From assembly GCA_905147135.1 (NCBI GenBank), contig LR990049.1, positions 6,775,428 through 6,839,427 of the forward strand: a stretch of 64,000 bases of DNA. Direction: 5' to 3'. The notes below the pieces were generated by a model. It was not told the DNA's origin, did no database searches, and was given only the letters and a program-made list of their open reading frames with translations. The stretch comes from Blastobasis lacticolella. Lineage: Eukaryota > Arthropoda > Insecta > Lepidoptera > Blastobasidae. This document shows positions 26,065 through 35,942 of this stretch, piece after piece; the first letter of the stretch is position 1; every line of letters starts with the position of its first letter. Both the position numbers and the translations under genes were made by a program.

Positions 26065-26136
26065 ACAAACACCATAACATGAACATACAACTTTTGTCTT
26101 ATCTTATAGATAAATCACAATTTACTCAGTATTTAT

Positions 26137-26220
26137 TTAGTACACAGTCAGTGAGTCCTCGAAAATTCTCGATAAATCTTCTTCACTTTGAGCCACGGGT
26201 GATAACCCAAGTAGACGTTT
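26137..26220 (-). CDS. T3dh: T3dh exon 9, C terminus
   Basis: Encodes [20 protein letters not shown] then EDSLTVY and stop TAA, which overlaps an AATAAA. QSEEDL is the conserved C-terminal block. Confidence 0.9.
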   Translation of the reverse strand, partial: KRLLGLSPVAQSEEDLSRIFEDSLTVY

Positions 26221-29200
26221 CTGGAACAAGTGATACATCATTCACCACACCATAAAGAACAGGAAATTTGAACCACCATAAATCGTTTGATACAAGTAAA
26301 TCTTTTCATATATTTTAAACGAGCTAGAGAAATTCAATATGCATTTAAATGATCACAGAACGACAAAGGTATACCTTTGTCTATTGTATTGTTACAACTT
26401 TGTTCCAATAACTAAAGCTACTTTCTCCGCAGTCTATTAGTTGCTGGCAGAAGGCTTCAACAATGGCGAATGGGGTCAATTGCTTATCGATGGACTGTAG
26501 CATAGGCGGTAGAAAGACTGTCTGTATACGATCAACAGAGGGTAGAATAAGTTTGGATGAAAGGCATCAATACAGGGGGGCTTATTTCACGCTTTATAAT
26601 TTTTTTCTAGCCTAAAAATCCCTAGCAAAAAATTATTCTTATCTATCTTCACCAATCCTTTATTGTCGAAGATCGTTCTCAATTATATATTTAATAGAGA
26701 TATGTGGTTAGAGAAAATGTTTAATTTGTGATGTCACAACGCGAGAATAGGCCCCCAGACCATACAAACATTTTCACGAGAACGTTACTGTGGACATCGC
26801 TTGGTAGTCTCACAATAAGAGAAGGCCCAAAAAAGGTATTCTATTCTATTCAAACTCTCCATACCTGTGGCAAAGCACCCTTGACCAGCTGGGGAATGTC
26901 ATCTCTGGTGTAGCCCAAGCCGGTCAATCCGTTTGCTATCTTCATCGTATCCATATATTTAAGTATTGTATCAGCCAGGATCTTGCCGGCATCCGCTTGC
27001 TTGGCGTTCTTAACATCAGCGCCTAGTAGGCTGGCCGCTTCTAGATGCTTCTCTGGGTCGCTGGCGGCCGTGAAACGGAATGCAGCGGGCGCAGTGATGA
27101 CCACCGACAGACCGTGAGGGATGATTGGCTCGGCACTGTTGGGGTTGAATATGAGTAAGTTCAACTGTACTGATAGGGTTTGACGTGTGGTGTGGTCGCC
27201 TCCGACTCCGACCTGTTGGACTTGGACCTCTAGATTTGAGAAGGGATTGCGTGGAGATGGCAATGATAAACAGACCAGAAAACATTGTTTCCCATTTTTA
27301 GATCCAAGCCGGTCTGCATCAAATAAAATATTCATTGTATAATATTCGTACTTCGAAGTGCTACATTCTACTCTGTCGGAGGACCCCCCGGTTCATAACA
27401 ACCTATTTCTAAATAGTCTATTTACCATACTGACTGAAATTCAAATAACCACGCCCAAATCGATCAATTCTTAAAATAGGAGTGTTAGTGGAGGCTTATC
27501 TGTCTGTTATGGTCCCCACTCCAGCTAACGACAAGTAGATTACTGTATTCTGTTATCGACAATAGGACGCAAGGAAATGATTATAGCTGTCAAATGTGAT
27601 CGAATAAATTGGCCCTGCTTGTGTGTTTTAAACCGTGTTAGAGCTTGTCTAAGCTGAAATGACGCGCCACACTACTTAATTAGTTGATTTCGATGTGTGA
27701 GTGCAAATATTAACAACGACACTTCATCTGTGTGGGAGCGTCGACTGCTCCAATCGAACGACGCGTGCTCCTACGTTTGAGTCCCACCGGCAACTGAATG
27801 ACCAATTACAACGGCATTTGTATATGTATTAAATAAATAAATAAATAATCCTTTTATTTCTCCACAACAACGTATACAGAATATTTTTATGTTTTATGAA
27901 ACTAGGTACATTATTAACATGTTGGATACGTATACATATTTGTGGCGACTGGTGCCTGAACTAGGGAAACCTGTGCTACAGGTCACCAGGTCTCCACCCC
28001 AGAGCAAAACTATCTTATTATTATAGAGAACAATTACAAATATGCAAAATAGATTATGCAATAAGCAAATTTTAAATATGGACGCAATATAATGCAGAAT
28101 ATTGCGTCCATATTTAAAATTGACTTGTGTGCGTTAATGCAATAGTGGGGCGCGTCATTTCAGCTTAGACGAGCTCTACAACAGTCATTGGGTGCGTCAC
28201 TAACGCTGGGGCCCTGTCAAGCGATTACATCGCGACTCTGGCGGTGTCTTAATTGGCAACGGTCGTGCGACCATGTTCTCCTATTGGTCGGGCGAGCCCG
28301 TCGTACGACCATGGTCAATTAGGAAATTGGAATGACCGTTGCCAATTAGGAAAGCGCTTTTGACGTTGCCAGAGCCGCGCGAATCGCCAGAGCGATACAG
28401 CGCCAAACGTACCCGTGATGTGCATAGGTAAACCAGAAAATGGGAGCAGCGTTTTCTACTGTCTAGTTCAACTCTGTAAGCTCCAACCCTCCTGATGCAA
28501 GTGTGGAGATTTTGGCAATGCCATTCCCTAATGTGGAGGAGGCTTAAGCCCTGCAGTAGACTGTTATGGTCTGTTGGTAATGATTATTGAGAATGGCTGG
28601 CTGTGCTGAGATTTGAGGTCTGCTACCACAACAAGTTGTCCCATCTGGGATTTGTATATCTAATAACTTTGAACAGTTATTTTCGTCCCATGGCACGTAA
28701 TAATATCGACAATACACTACTACTAGGTCTCTGTAAGTAACCTCATTGGTAGCGCTCATTAAAAGACCAAATTGAAGTCGATCCACTCATTGAGAAACGC
28801 GCGGGTTCTTGACTAGAACAGCCCGGTAGCATAGTCTCTATAAAATAATCATCTTGGCGTTAATGTCCCGGTTGCGCTCTCGAGAACGAGGACCCGGGGT
28901 CCGCCTTGACCACGATCCAGGATTTGGCGATGAGGTAATTACAGTGGAGCGACTACCATCTGACCTCCGTGACCAGGGGAACCTAACCAGATTGGATCAT
29001 GGTTACAAATTCAGTTGCCTGAATTTGCAGCTTTCATCACGATGTTTTTCCCTCACCGTAAGGGCATCGGTTAGAATACAACTAATGTACATAACTCAGA
29101 AAAGAGTCATTCGTACAGTCTCTATACACACCCGTAATCCTGCGGCACATAGCTCTTCCATGGGGAATGTGCACGCCCGTGTTGCCGATGCCCACGCCCG

Positions 29201-32200
29201 CCAGGTGCATGCTGAGCGCGCGTGCCCAGTCTATATACGTACCCATTATCCTGCGGCACGTAGCTCTTCACGTTCCCAGCGATGGGGTACGCGAGTCCAT
29301 GGGGAATGTGCACGCCCGCGTTGCCGATGCCCACGCCGGCCATGGTGGCCGCCAGGTGCATGCTGAGCGCGCGTGCCTAGTCTACATACGTACCCATAAT
29401 CCTGAGGCACGTAGCACTTCACGTTCCCAGCGATGGGGTACGCGAGTCCATGGGGAATGTGCACGCCCGCGTTGCCGATGCCCACGCCGGCCATGGTGGC
29501 CGCCAGGTGCATGCTGAGCGCGCGTGCCTAGTCTACATACGTACCCATAATCCTGAGGCACGTAGCACTTCACGTTCCCAGCGATGGGGTACGCGAGTCC
29601 ATGGGGAATGTGCACGCCCGCGTTGCCGATGCCCACGCCGGCCATGGTGGCCGCCAGGTGCATGCTGAGCGCGCGTGCCTAGTCTACATACGTACCCATA
29701 ATCCTGAGGCACGTAGCTCTTCACGTTCCCAGCGATGGGGTACGCGAGTCCATGGGGAATGTGCACGCCCGCGTTGCCGATGCCCACGCCGGCCATGGTG
29801 GCCGCTAGGTGCATGCTGGAGCGCGCGTCCAGGTCGTCGGGCCGGTACACTGCGCGCGTGAAGAACTTCTCGATACTCTGGTTGGGGAGAATTGTTGATA
29901 TTAGATAGTGCCATCGTCATCGTTGGCCTTAGACAGCTATTATAACTGATTTTAACAGGTTTGTGTACGGCACTTTCTCTGATGTCTGTAGGGCCGAATA
30001 CGGGAAAGGCAGATTCGGTTACACAGTGAGCAGACATAAGAATTCGACCTGAATTATAGTGCTAGGTTGTCAGCGCAGTAGTTGTTCAATAGTATATAGA
30101 CTGTGAGAAAAAAAGCCACTTTTCTTGTTTGTGACTACAATGTAAGCGAAACTGCCCAGAGAATGTGAGGCACCCCGGTTATTTTTACTTATAGAACCCA
30201 CACAAGAGGATATGTAAGTATTATCGCTACGAAAAGTCGGGGTAACCAAATATAAAAATATTTTTGTGCCTGGTTGTGCACGGGCTGACCAATGTTTTGT
30301 CTCCCAAACGTCTACCAACACTACAAAGTGGATTTTTTCTTATACTCGAAAAGTAAGATAATCTACAGCGTCCTCACCTTCTAGTATTACTGTTATTACC
30401 CAGGCATTCTAAGCAACTCGGCGAACCTAGCGCCTGTTTCACGTGGGAGTGGAGTGTATAATATCGGTAACACTGATGTTCCTACCGACCTAGCGAATTA
30501 AAAGAAACCTAGCTTCTTACAAAATCAGGGTATGTAGGGGGGGGTTTATATCGGACAATGTAGGTTATGTGCCTCTGTGAGACCCGTTTAGCCAGGATCT
30601 ACAGCAGCGGTCTAAAAATACACGTCATAAAACAGAAACGCTACAAAAATTAAAAAATATAGCACCCGTCGCATGATGAGGTTTGTCACGGTCGAGCTCT
30701 CTCGACAAACGATATAACTTTAGCAATCTCTTTCGATTTGCATTAAAATAAGCGAGACAGCTTTATATCGCGTGACAAAGCCCGTCATGCTACGCAGGCA
30801 GAAGGACTCTAAAAGCTAGGATATGTACCATCGGCTTATTTATTTCTACCGCCCTATAATGCTGGCACTGTGTTTCGATTATATAGTAAGATATCCAGTG
30901 TAATAGGTAGAGCTATAACAACGCACATGCGGATCTGATTTCTGTTAACTACGTGAAGCCTGGCGTAGGGCGCCGCTGAAAATCAGCGCTGCGGTATCTC
31001 TATCTACAGCATATGCTGAGCTGAGTTTTAGTATGGTATGACACTACAATCTCTATTTCACCATAAATTGTAATTGAATATACCCTAGTTTTAACATATT
31101 ATACCTATAATTGTTGATATTGTTACAACTTGTTTGATATAATTGTGGTAATTGCCAAAAAAAATCGATGTCTATGGGTATGTCGAATCCAAAGCCCAGC
31201 TTGCACCAAATTCTTAAACATATTTGAAAATGACGTTCAACGTCATTTGGTATATTAACCCATATTAACTGCTTCCTGACTTTAAAAAAAATTACACAAA
31301 TTAAAGTCGTCTGATTATCGAAATAGTAGCTACCTGCAAACAAAACCGGGCCCAAACATCCGATATGGGGTTGCTGCCTTGGTACGCGGGTCTAAGCGCT
31401 GGATTCGGCGGCGCTGGACCTGCGGAGTACGAATAGATACATTAATTGAAAATAAACGCAAACTATGACCCTACTAATAACACCGTCTGTATTCCTATAC
31501 ACAAACATAGGATATTGTTTTACCCATATCTGTAGAACATAAATCTATTGGTACGTTTATTTCTTTCCACTATATCACAATCCAACAAAAAGCAACGTTA
31601 AAAAGAACGTTTACAATATGAAAATGTTGCAGTGGATGTGCGGCGGTACACGACATCTCCGAGTCGTATGCGAGAGCCATTGACTTACGTCGTGGGGATT
31701 GGGCAAGGTGGAGAAGAAAAAGCAGTAAAGATCAACCCTGGTAGAAACCGGGATTTACTGGATGATAATGATGATGGAGGCAAGTTTCAAATTTCTCGAT
31801 CTTGAACCCTACTAAAACAACTTAAGTCGCAAAATACGTTACCAACCTCGTTCCGTATAAGGGATGGCGGTGAAACTTTCAAGCGCATGGCAGAATATGT
31901 CGAAACCCGCAAAGTTGGCCACCTTCTCTGGCAATGACAGTGTGTGCAACGGGTCTATTATTGCCAGGAGGGGTCGCAGTTTCGCGTGCGAAATGCCAGT
32001 CTTGGCGTGGATCTCTTCGAAATCAAATATGGAGACGCCAGTAGTTTCGCTGCCGGTGCCGCTTGTTGTGGGTACTGAAATAATGTAATAAAGACTAGTT
32101 ATTTTCTTTAATTGCGTAAGCGAGTTCTATTGCTAGCTAAGCATCGCATAAACATCAGGATGATTTCTGTCAAACGGATTAGTCAGAAATTATCAGAGTT

Positions 32201-35200
32201 GTATTACCCAATTTCTTCACTTACTTCACACAAATAAGTGCTAGCAATCACTGTGACTTTTCAAGAAGGAACTATATTACAGAATCACTTAAAGGACACG
32301 TGATAGTAGAGACCGTGAGGATCGTCAGTGACTTTTCAACAGTATTTTCCCTATGGGCGGCATGTGAGGACAATAATGAATGTGGCATAAAAAGGTACTA
32401 ACATGTCGCCGATACTAGTGACGTAATTTATCACCCATCTCTAGCACTTGTTTGTGTGAAGTTAGTCAAGAGGTCGTGCTATTAGCAAAAAATTTAGTAA
32501 TAAGTCTCTGGAAACAGCTAATTTCGGCTCACACGCGTGCGACAGAGACGACCCTCTACGAAACCGAACCAGCTGATGTGCATTATTTACGTACAGATTA
32601 AATTTTGTACTCTGGTATTTCAAGGTTTTTTTCAGTAGGCACCCCACCTAGTGTGAGGAGTACTGTGTTTACATACACGTACTACAGATCTACTCGTAAC
32701 CTAGCTGACAGACGCCGATAGATCTACTTCGTGGAATGTGATGAACAAGGTGAAGTAATTTAAGAAAATATATAAGAATGAGGGTCTTCACGATTTCAGA
32801 TGGCGCTAGTGAGGCGTAAGATCTGTTGTCAAAGCACTGTCGTGCTATTGGAGAGAAACAACTGAACTGTCAAATGACAAATCTAGTCCAGCCCATGGCA
32901 GGGCTTTGTTTGAATAGGATCTCAAGTGGCAGCAGCGCCATCTATGGATTTTTTAATCGCTAAAGCCCTCATTAACTTTAGTCTTTTTACTCACTGGCAA
33001 TCATGGGCTTCAAATCTACTTCAACAGGCTTCCCTTTCCCCACAGGCGCGTTCACGTAGTCCAGAAACTCAGCTTCGGGATCGCAGTAATACAGGTTGGC
33101 AGCCTTGCAAGTGTCCATCACGGAACCGCCCCCGACCGCTACAAAGCTGTCAAACTGGTGTTCCTTTGCAAATTTTATTGCGTCCTTGAAGCTAGAATGA
33201 GAGAAATGCATTTGTTATTGTGTATTTTAGATGAGGAATCGTTTATCTCGTTTTGCCTGTATTTCAATGTAAGTTCCAGATTTAAAGCATGGTCCTGTAA
33301 AAAATATGGACTCCATTCTATACTAGACAGAAGTGAAGAATGCAAGGTTTGACAATTTATTTTGATGTACATGACTATGCTGTCACACTAGTGACAGTGT
33401 CAAAGGCACGCACACACATAAATAGATGGCCATTTTTATACTTCCCTCATGATATACTTAGAGTATATCATGAGGGAAGTATAAAAATCCATCCATACTT
33501 TTTTCAGTTCTGTTTCACATCATCATATGAAATTGGTAATGACTGTGATCAGAGTATCGGATGATTTGATTGAAGGTTGTGGGTTTGAATCTAATACAAC
33601 TGACCTGCATTAATAAACCCCGAGTTTCAAACCTCGAGAAACTACCTGGCTTAAAACAGTTATATTTATTACTTACAAATTTTCCTAAGTAATAAATAAT
33701 ACCAACCATAAATAGTTTAGGAGCTACTGATCTTAGCAAAGCCTAGTATTAACATTAGCAGAGGAAGTACATACCTGGAATCACTAGGTTCCACATGCAC
33801 TCTATCATAAACCTTATAGTTGATCCCAGTTCTTGTCAAGGAATCAGCAACAGCCTTCATAGGACCCAACGCTGCAACATTAGGGTCCGTCATAACGCAG
33901 ACATTCTTGGCTCCCAAATTAACCAAGTCATGGCCGACTTCCCGTGTAGCACCAATGCCATATCTGACAGTGGAACATTTAATCTGAAAAAAAAGATTCA
34001 CAATGGGAGGAACATATTATTGGTATAACTAAAAGGGCAAATTCATTACTATACTGCATTCGTAAAGCCTTTTCAATAATTAGCAAAGACTTATTTTTGA
34101 AACTGTATAAAACATATATCAGACCAATACTGGAATACTGCTTTCTTGTATGGAACCCATATTTGAAAAAAGACAGCCTGTTAGAGCGAGTACAGAGAAG
34201 AGCTACAAAAATGGTAGTAGGGCCAATCCCTACTACCATTTTTGTAGCTCTTCTCTGTAGTAAAAGCTACGAGGAACGCTTACAGGAACTTGGACTATCA
34301 ACACTGGAAAGACGTAGACAATGTGGTGATCAGATAGAAACATATAAGATACTATATGGACATTATGATGTGAAGGGACTAGAAACCATCTACAACTTAA
34401 ATAATAACAAAAACCTCAGAGGCCATACACTGAAATTGTCAAGATCACAGGGAACCAGTAACCCCAGACACAACTTTTTGACAAATAGGGATGTCAGTGC
34501 ATGGAATGAATTGCCGGAATCAGTGATCAGTGCTCCATCGGTGAACTGTTTTAAAAATAGACTGGATAGACATTACCAGAACTAAATATTGTGATATACA
34601 CGCATCAACTTGCAGCTGCTAGTGTATAATAAATAATAATTATTATTATTATTTGTCATTCAGCAATTCAGAAACTCAAGATACCATGGTCACAAGTCTA
34701 AACTGCCTTAAGTTGACGGAACCCCTCTTTCTTTATTTTATGGCATAGAGGAATTACAATGTAAAGTGGCAGTCCATATAGCATGTATACACCTACTGTG
34801 TAGAGTGGCGAGACAGTAAAATGTCACTGGACCGGGACAGTGTTGTAGCCAAATGATAGTTTTCACATATTTTTTAGGTTGTACTTATTTATTTATTTAT
34901 TTGCATGCTACATGGTAATACTAGACGACGAATACGACTACTAGATGGATAGAAAAACTTAAGACGAACAAGCATGTAGCACCCCGTAGGGGCACCGCAA
35001 AATTTTGAGAGGGCTTACTTATAGATAACAGGTAATGGTGTTAGTTGTTTAGTTTATATTTCTGTAAGAACATTAGGTTCACAGTCGGCCAAACAGTCTG
35101 ACAGTTCAGTTTATACCCAGGTCTAGGACAAGTGAAACGCTTATGTGGCACGGAAAAATTTATTAGAAAATCTATCACATCTATCTGAATTCTGATCTGA

Positions 35201-35942
35201 ACATTCTCTTGCCAATGTTCAGACCCACCGAGTTAGAGAGCAAAACAGTGCGGGGAAAGCAGGGGGTGGGTACACGGCCTAGTAAATACAACAGTGACTC
35301 TCTCGGCCTGTTGCTAGGGCAAGCACTCTGCTGAATACTCGACTATGTGTTTACAAATACCGAGCGCTCGGCCAAGAGCACTGCTTCGTCACTCTACTCT
35401 GTTACAGAGTCTCTGTAGGTGTAGTCTCTGCCTACCAAACCTGTGGGATGGAGGTGTCACCTTTACGTTTATTTGTCAAGATCAACAGACTATATATTCA
35501 ATTATTTGTTCATAGTACTTACTTCAAAGGCATAATCCTTATTAGGTGTTGCATTGGATACTTGAAAGTTTCCTCTGTGACTATGTGCTGGACACTGACA
35601 TCTGGGAAAAATAAAATACAAAAATATTCTCTAAGCACCTGTGATAACCTTTGTTATGTTATTAAGAAATAGTATAAACACAAAACAGTTGAGAACAACT
35701 AGTTGCCAGGCGCTCAGAGTGCGTACCGAGCTGGAAGTGTTTGTTTTAAATCCTCAGTGATTCCTTTGCTACACCAAACGCAATAGGTTTAACTCTCTGC
35801 GCAAGATTATCTCGAAGAATTCTTTTCCATTTAAGAGTCAAGACTTTACTTATCAAAGGATAAGCATAGGTTTATCAAAATTAACCCTCGATGCTTGGTT
35901 GATCGAGCGCAACAAGTCGAAAACCCTCTTACGTGCTGCCAT
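26137..35942 (-). CDS. T3dh: Hydroxyacid-oxoacid transhydrogenase, mitochondrial
   Basis: This iron-type alcohol dehydrogenase family enzyme (ADHFE1 in vertebrates, T3dh in Drosophila) couples 4-hydroxybutyrate oxidation to 2-oxoglutarate reduction in mitochondria. Nine coding exons join to 461 residues (human 467): 35942-35886, 35594-35523, 33983-33775, 33191-32995, 32074-31847, 31419-31334, 29877-29696, 27135-26865, 26220-26137. All introns are GT/AG and all phases close. Exon 1 is basic and helical, as expected of a mitochondrial leader. Cofactor motif GGGS is at 133-136 and [11 protein letters not shown] at 181-191. The expected metal ligands are Asp237 and His241 ([11 protein letters not shown]), His325 (PHGLAYP) and His351 (IPHGLSVV). 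The protein ends [17 protein letters not shown]. Exon 2 could instead use the AG six bases upstream, but only the chosen one keeps frame with exon 1. Exon 7 has tandem partial copies in intron 7. The gene converges with the LRR gene. Confidence 0.95.
26865..27135 (-). CDS. T3dh: T3dh exon 8, fourth metal ligand
   Basis: Encodes [20 protein letters not shown] through [15 protein letters not shown], the all-helical C-terminal domain. His351 in IPHG is the last expected metal ligand. Acceptor AACAG, donor GTATGG, phase 0. Confidence 0.95.
27639..28178. mobile_element. MITE with GAGCTCGTCTA-type TIRs, interrupted copy
   Basis: Left TIR TAGAGCTTGTCTAAGCTGAA followed by ATGACGCG, and right TIR its near complement ending in GACGAGCTCTA. 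The copy at 55885-56139 is the same element without interruption (255 bp). Here about 270 bases are inserted after TGTATATGTATT (about 27830-28100), including an AAATAAAT tract and a sequence with a LINE 3'-end appearance, and the right half carries a hairpin. It lies in T3dh intron 7. Confidence 0.65.
28068..28121. repeat. Perfect palindrome, 23-bp arms, 8-bp loop
   Basis: The right arm (ATATTGCGTCCATATTTAAA plus ATT) is part of the MITE's own interior. The left arm is an inverted copy of it, so the hairpin arose by local inverted duplication next to the insertion. Confidence 0.8.
28485..28575 (+). repeat. Dispersed repeat family D fragment
   Basis: Carries GTGGAGATTTTGGCAATGCC and GCCCTGCAGTAGACTGTTATGG-type sequence, as at 13300-13400. 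Intronic in T3dh. Confidence 0.4.
28846..29115 (-). repeat. SINE family A copy abutting the exon array
   Basis: In reverse, it runs from the TAACGCCAAGATGA tail through GGCGGACCCC, ACCTGACC-type and AAACATCGTGATGAAA blocks to TACATTAGTTGTATTC. The tRNA-like head is missing. It ends within a few bases of the outermost degenerate copy of the exon 7 array. Confidence 0.6.
29116..29695 (-). repeat. 151-bp tandem array derived from T3dh exon 7
   Basis: Units begin at about 29116, 29226, 29377, 29528 and 29679. The unit starting at 29679 continues into the real exon. The period is 151 bases except for the outermost unit (about 110), which has lost two segments of about 29 and 12 bases. Each unit contains the 3' part of exon 7 (Ser/Met-His-Leu-Ala-Ala through Gln-Asp-Tyr), the donor and about 20 bases of intron, joined to the next unit at a GCGCGCTC/GCGCGCTG microhomology. 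Inner units are nearly identical. They lack the 5' part of exon 7 and its acceptor, so they are not full exons. Confidence 0.9.
29696..29877 (-). CDS. T3dh: T3dh exon 7, source of the tandem array
   Basis: Encodes [49 protein letters not shown] and [10 protein letters not shown]. His325 is the third metal ligand. The donor must be GTACGT at 29695 (phase 2) so that GG joins T of exon 8 and gives [11 protein letters not shown]. From about residue 303 to the donor plus 20 intron bases, the sequence is repeated four more times downstream in the intron. Confidence 0.93.
30195..30305 (+). repeat. Repeat shared with 53255-53360
   Basis: Shares TATCGCTACGA-AAGTCG and the longer block TTGTGCACGGGCTGACCAAT plus GTTTTGT with the copy near 53300. 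Intronic and non-coding. Confidence 0.45.
31334..31419 (-). CDS. T3dh: T3dh exon 6
   Basis: Encodes [20 protein letters not shown] then DVWARFCLQ, matching the [12 protein letters not shown] block of the family. Phase 0 at the donor GTAGCT. Confidence 0.95.
31655..31785 (+). repeat. LINE 3' end with GAT tail, intronic
   Basis: A TTACGTCGTGGGGATTGGGC block followed by AAGGTGGAGAAGAAAAAG, TGGTAGAAACCGGGAT and a GATGATAATGATGATGG tail. The same order of blocks occurs at 42590-42705 and 63553-63645. This is typical of the C-terminal codons and tail of RTE-like LINEs; the class is inferred. Confidence 0.45.
31847..32074 (-). CDS. T3dh: T3dh exon 5, first two metal ligands
   Basis: Encodes [13 protein letters not shown] through [12 protein letters not shown]. 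The Asp and His of DxxxH correspond to the first two iron ligands of the family. Acceptor TTTCAG, donor GTTGGT, phase 1. Confidence 0.95.
32995..33191 (-). CDS. T3dh: T3dh exon 4, GGGS cofactor loop
   Basis: Encodes [35 protein letters not shown] and [20 protein letters not shown]. The GGGS loop is the dinucleotide/substrate loop conserved in iron-type dehydrogenases. Donor GTGAGT, phase 1. Confidence 0.95.
33432..33488. repeat. Perfect palindrome, 27-bp arms, 3-bp loop
   Basis: The left arm starts ATTTTTATACTTCCCTCATG and continues ATATACT; loop TAG; the right arm is its exact reverse complement. It lies in T3dh intron 3, outside any recognised repeat. Confidence 0.9.
33775..33983 (-). CDS. 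T3dh: T3dh exon 3
   Basis: Starts [17 protein letters not shown] and ends HVEPSDS. It forms the start of the N-terminal Rossmann-like domain. Strong acceptor (TTTTTTTTCAG), donor GTATGT after two bases of a serine codon. Confidence 0.95.
34005..34585 (+). pseudogene. LINE reverse-transcriptase C-terminal fragment
   Basis: A jockey/CR1-type non-LTR retrotransposon remnant in T3dh intron 2, antisense to the gene. The frame opens with [15 protein letters not shown] and runs through [20 protein letters not shown], the RVQRRATKM block, [17 protein letters not shown] and the usual [11 protein letters not shown] and [11 protein letters not shown] end with a stop at 34583-34585. Only the C-terminal part of ORF2 is present, so it is 5' truncated as usual for LINEs. 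A 32-bp-arm palindrome at 34191-34259 adds about 14 residues in frame ([11 protein letters not shown] and neighbours) in the middle of a normally conserved stretch. Confidence 0.85.
34191..34259. repeat. Perfect palindrome, 32-bp arms, 5-bp loop
   Basis: The left arm (TACAGAGAAGAGCTACAAAA then ATGGTAGTAGGG) codes for LINE residues; the loop is CCAAT; the right arm is the exact reverse complement of the left. The longest hairpin in the window. Confidence 0.9.
35523..35594 (-). CDS. T3dh: T3dh exon 2
   Basis: Encodes [20 protein letters not shown] then YAFE. CPAHSH matches the conserved CPxHSH after the leader in this family. Acceptor ATGTCAG, donor GTAAGT, phase 0 on both sides. Confidence 0.85.
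35886..35942 (-). CDS. T3dh: T3dh exon 1, start and targeting leader
   Basis: Encodes [19 protein letters not shown], an Arg-rich leader without acidic clusters apart from one Asp. The ATG is preceded by ACA. It ends in AGG with donor GTTAAT, phase 0. Confidence 0.85.

Larger units (their letters stand above)
25628..26136. other. Convergent 3' UTRs between LRR and T3dh genes
   Basis: The 509 bases between the two stop codons hold a plus-strand AATAAA at 25927-25932 for the LRR gene and a minus-strand AATAAA at 26064-26059 for the transhydrogenase gene. The T3dh stop TAA itself overlaps another AATAAA (TAAATAAATA). I see no repeat or other gene here. Confidence 0.6.

Noticed and set aside
29122..29861. 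Several overlapping frames on both strands repeating [16 protein letters not shown] peptides
   Set aside because: Out-of-frame readings of the exon 7 array.
33432..33488. microRNA precursor
   Set aside because: Perfect pairing and a 3-base loop are unlike a normal precursor; no known microRNA seed recognised.
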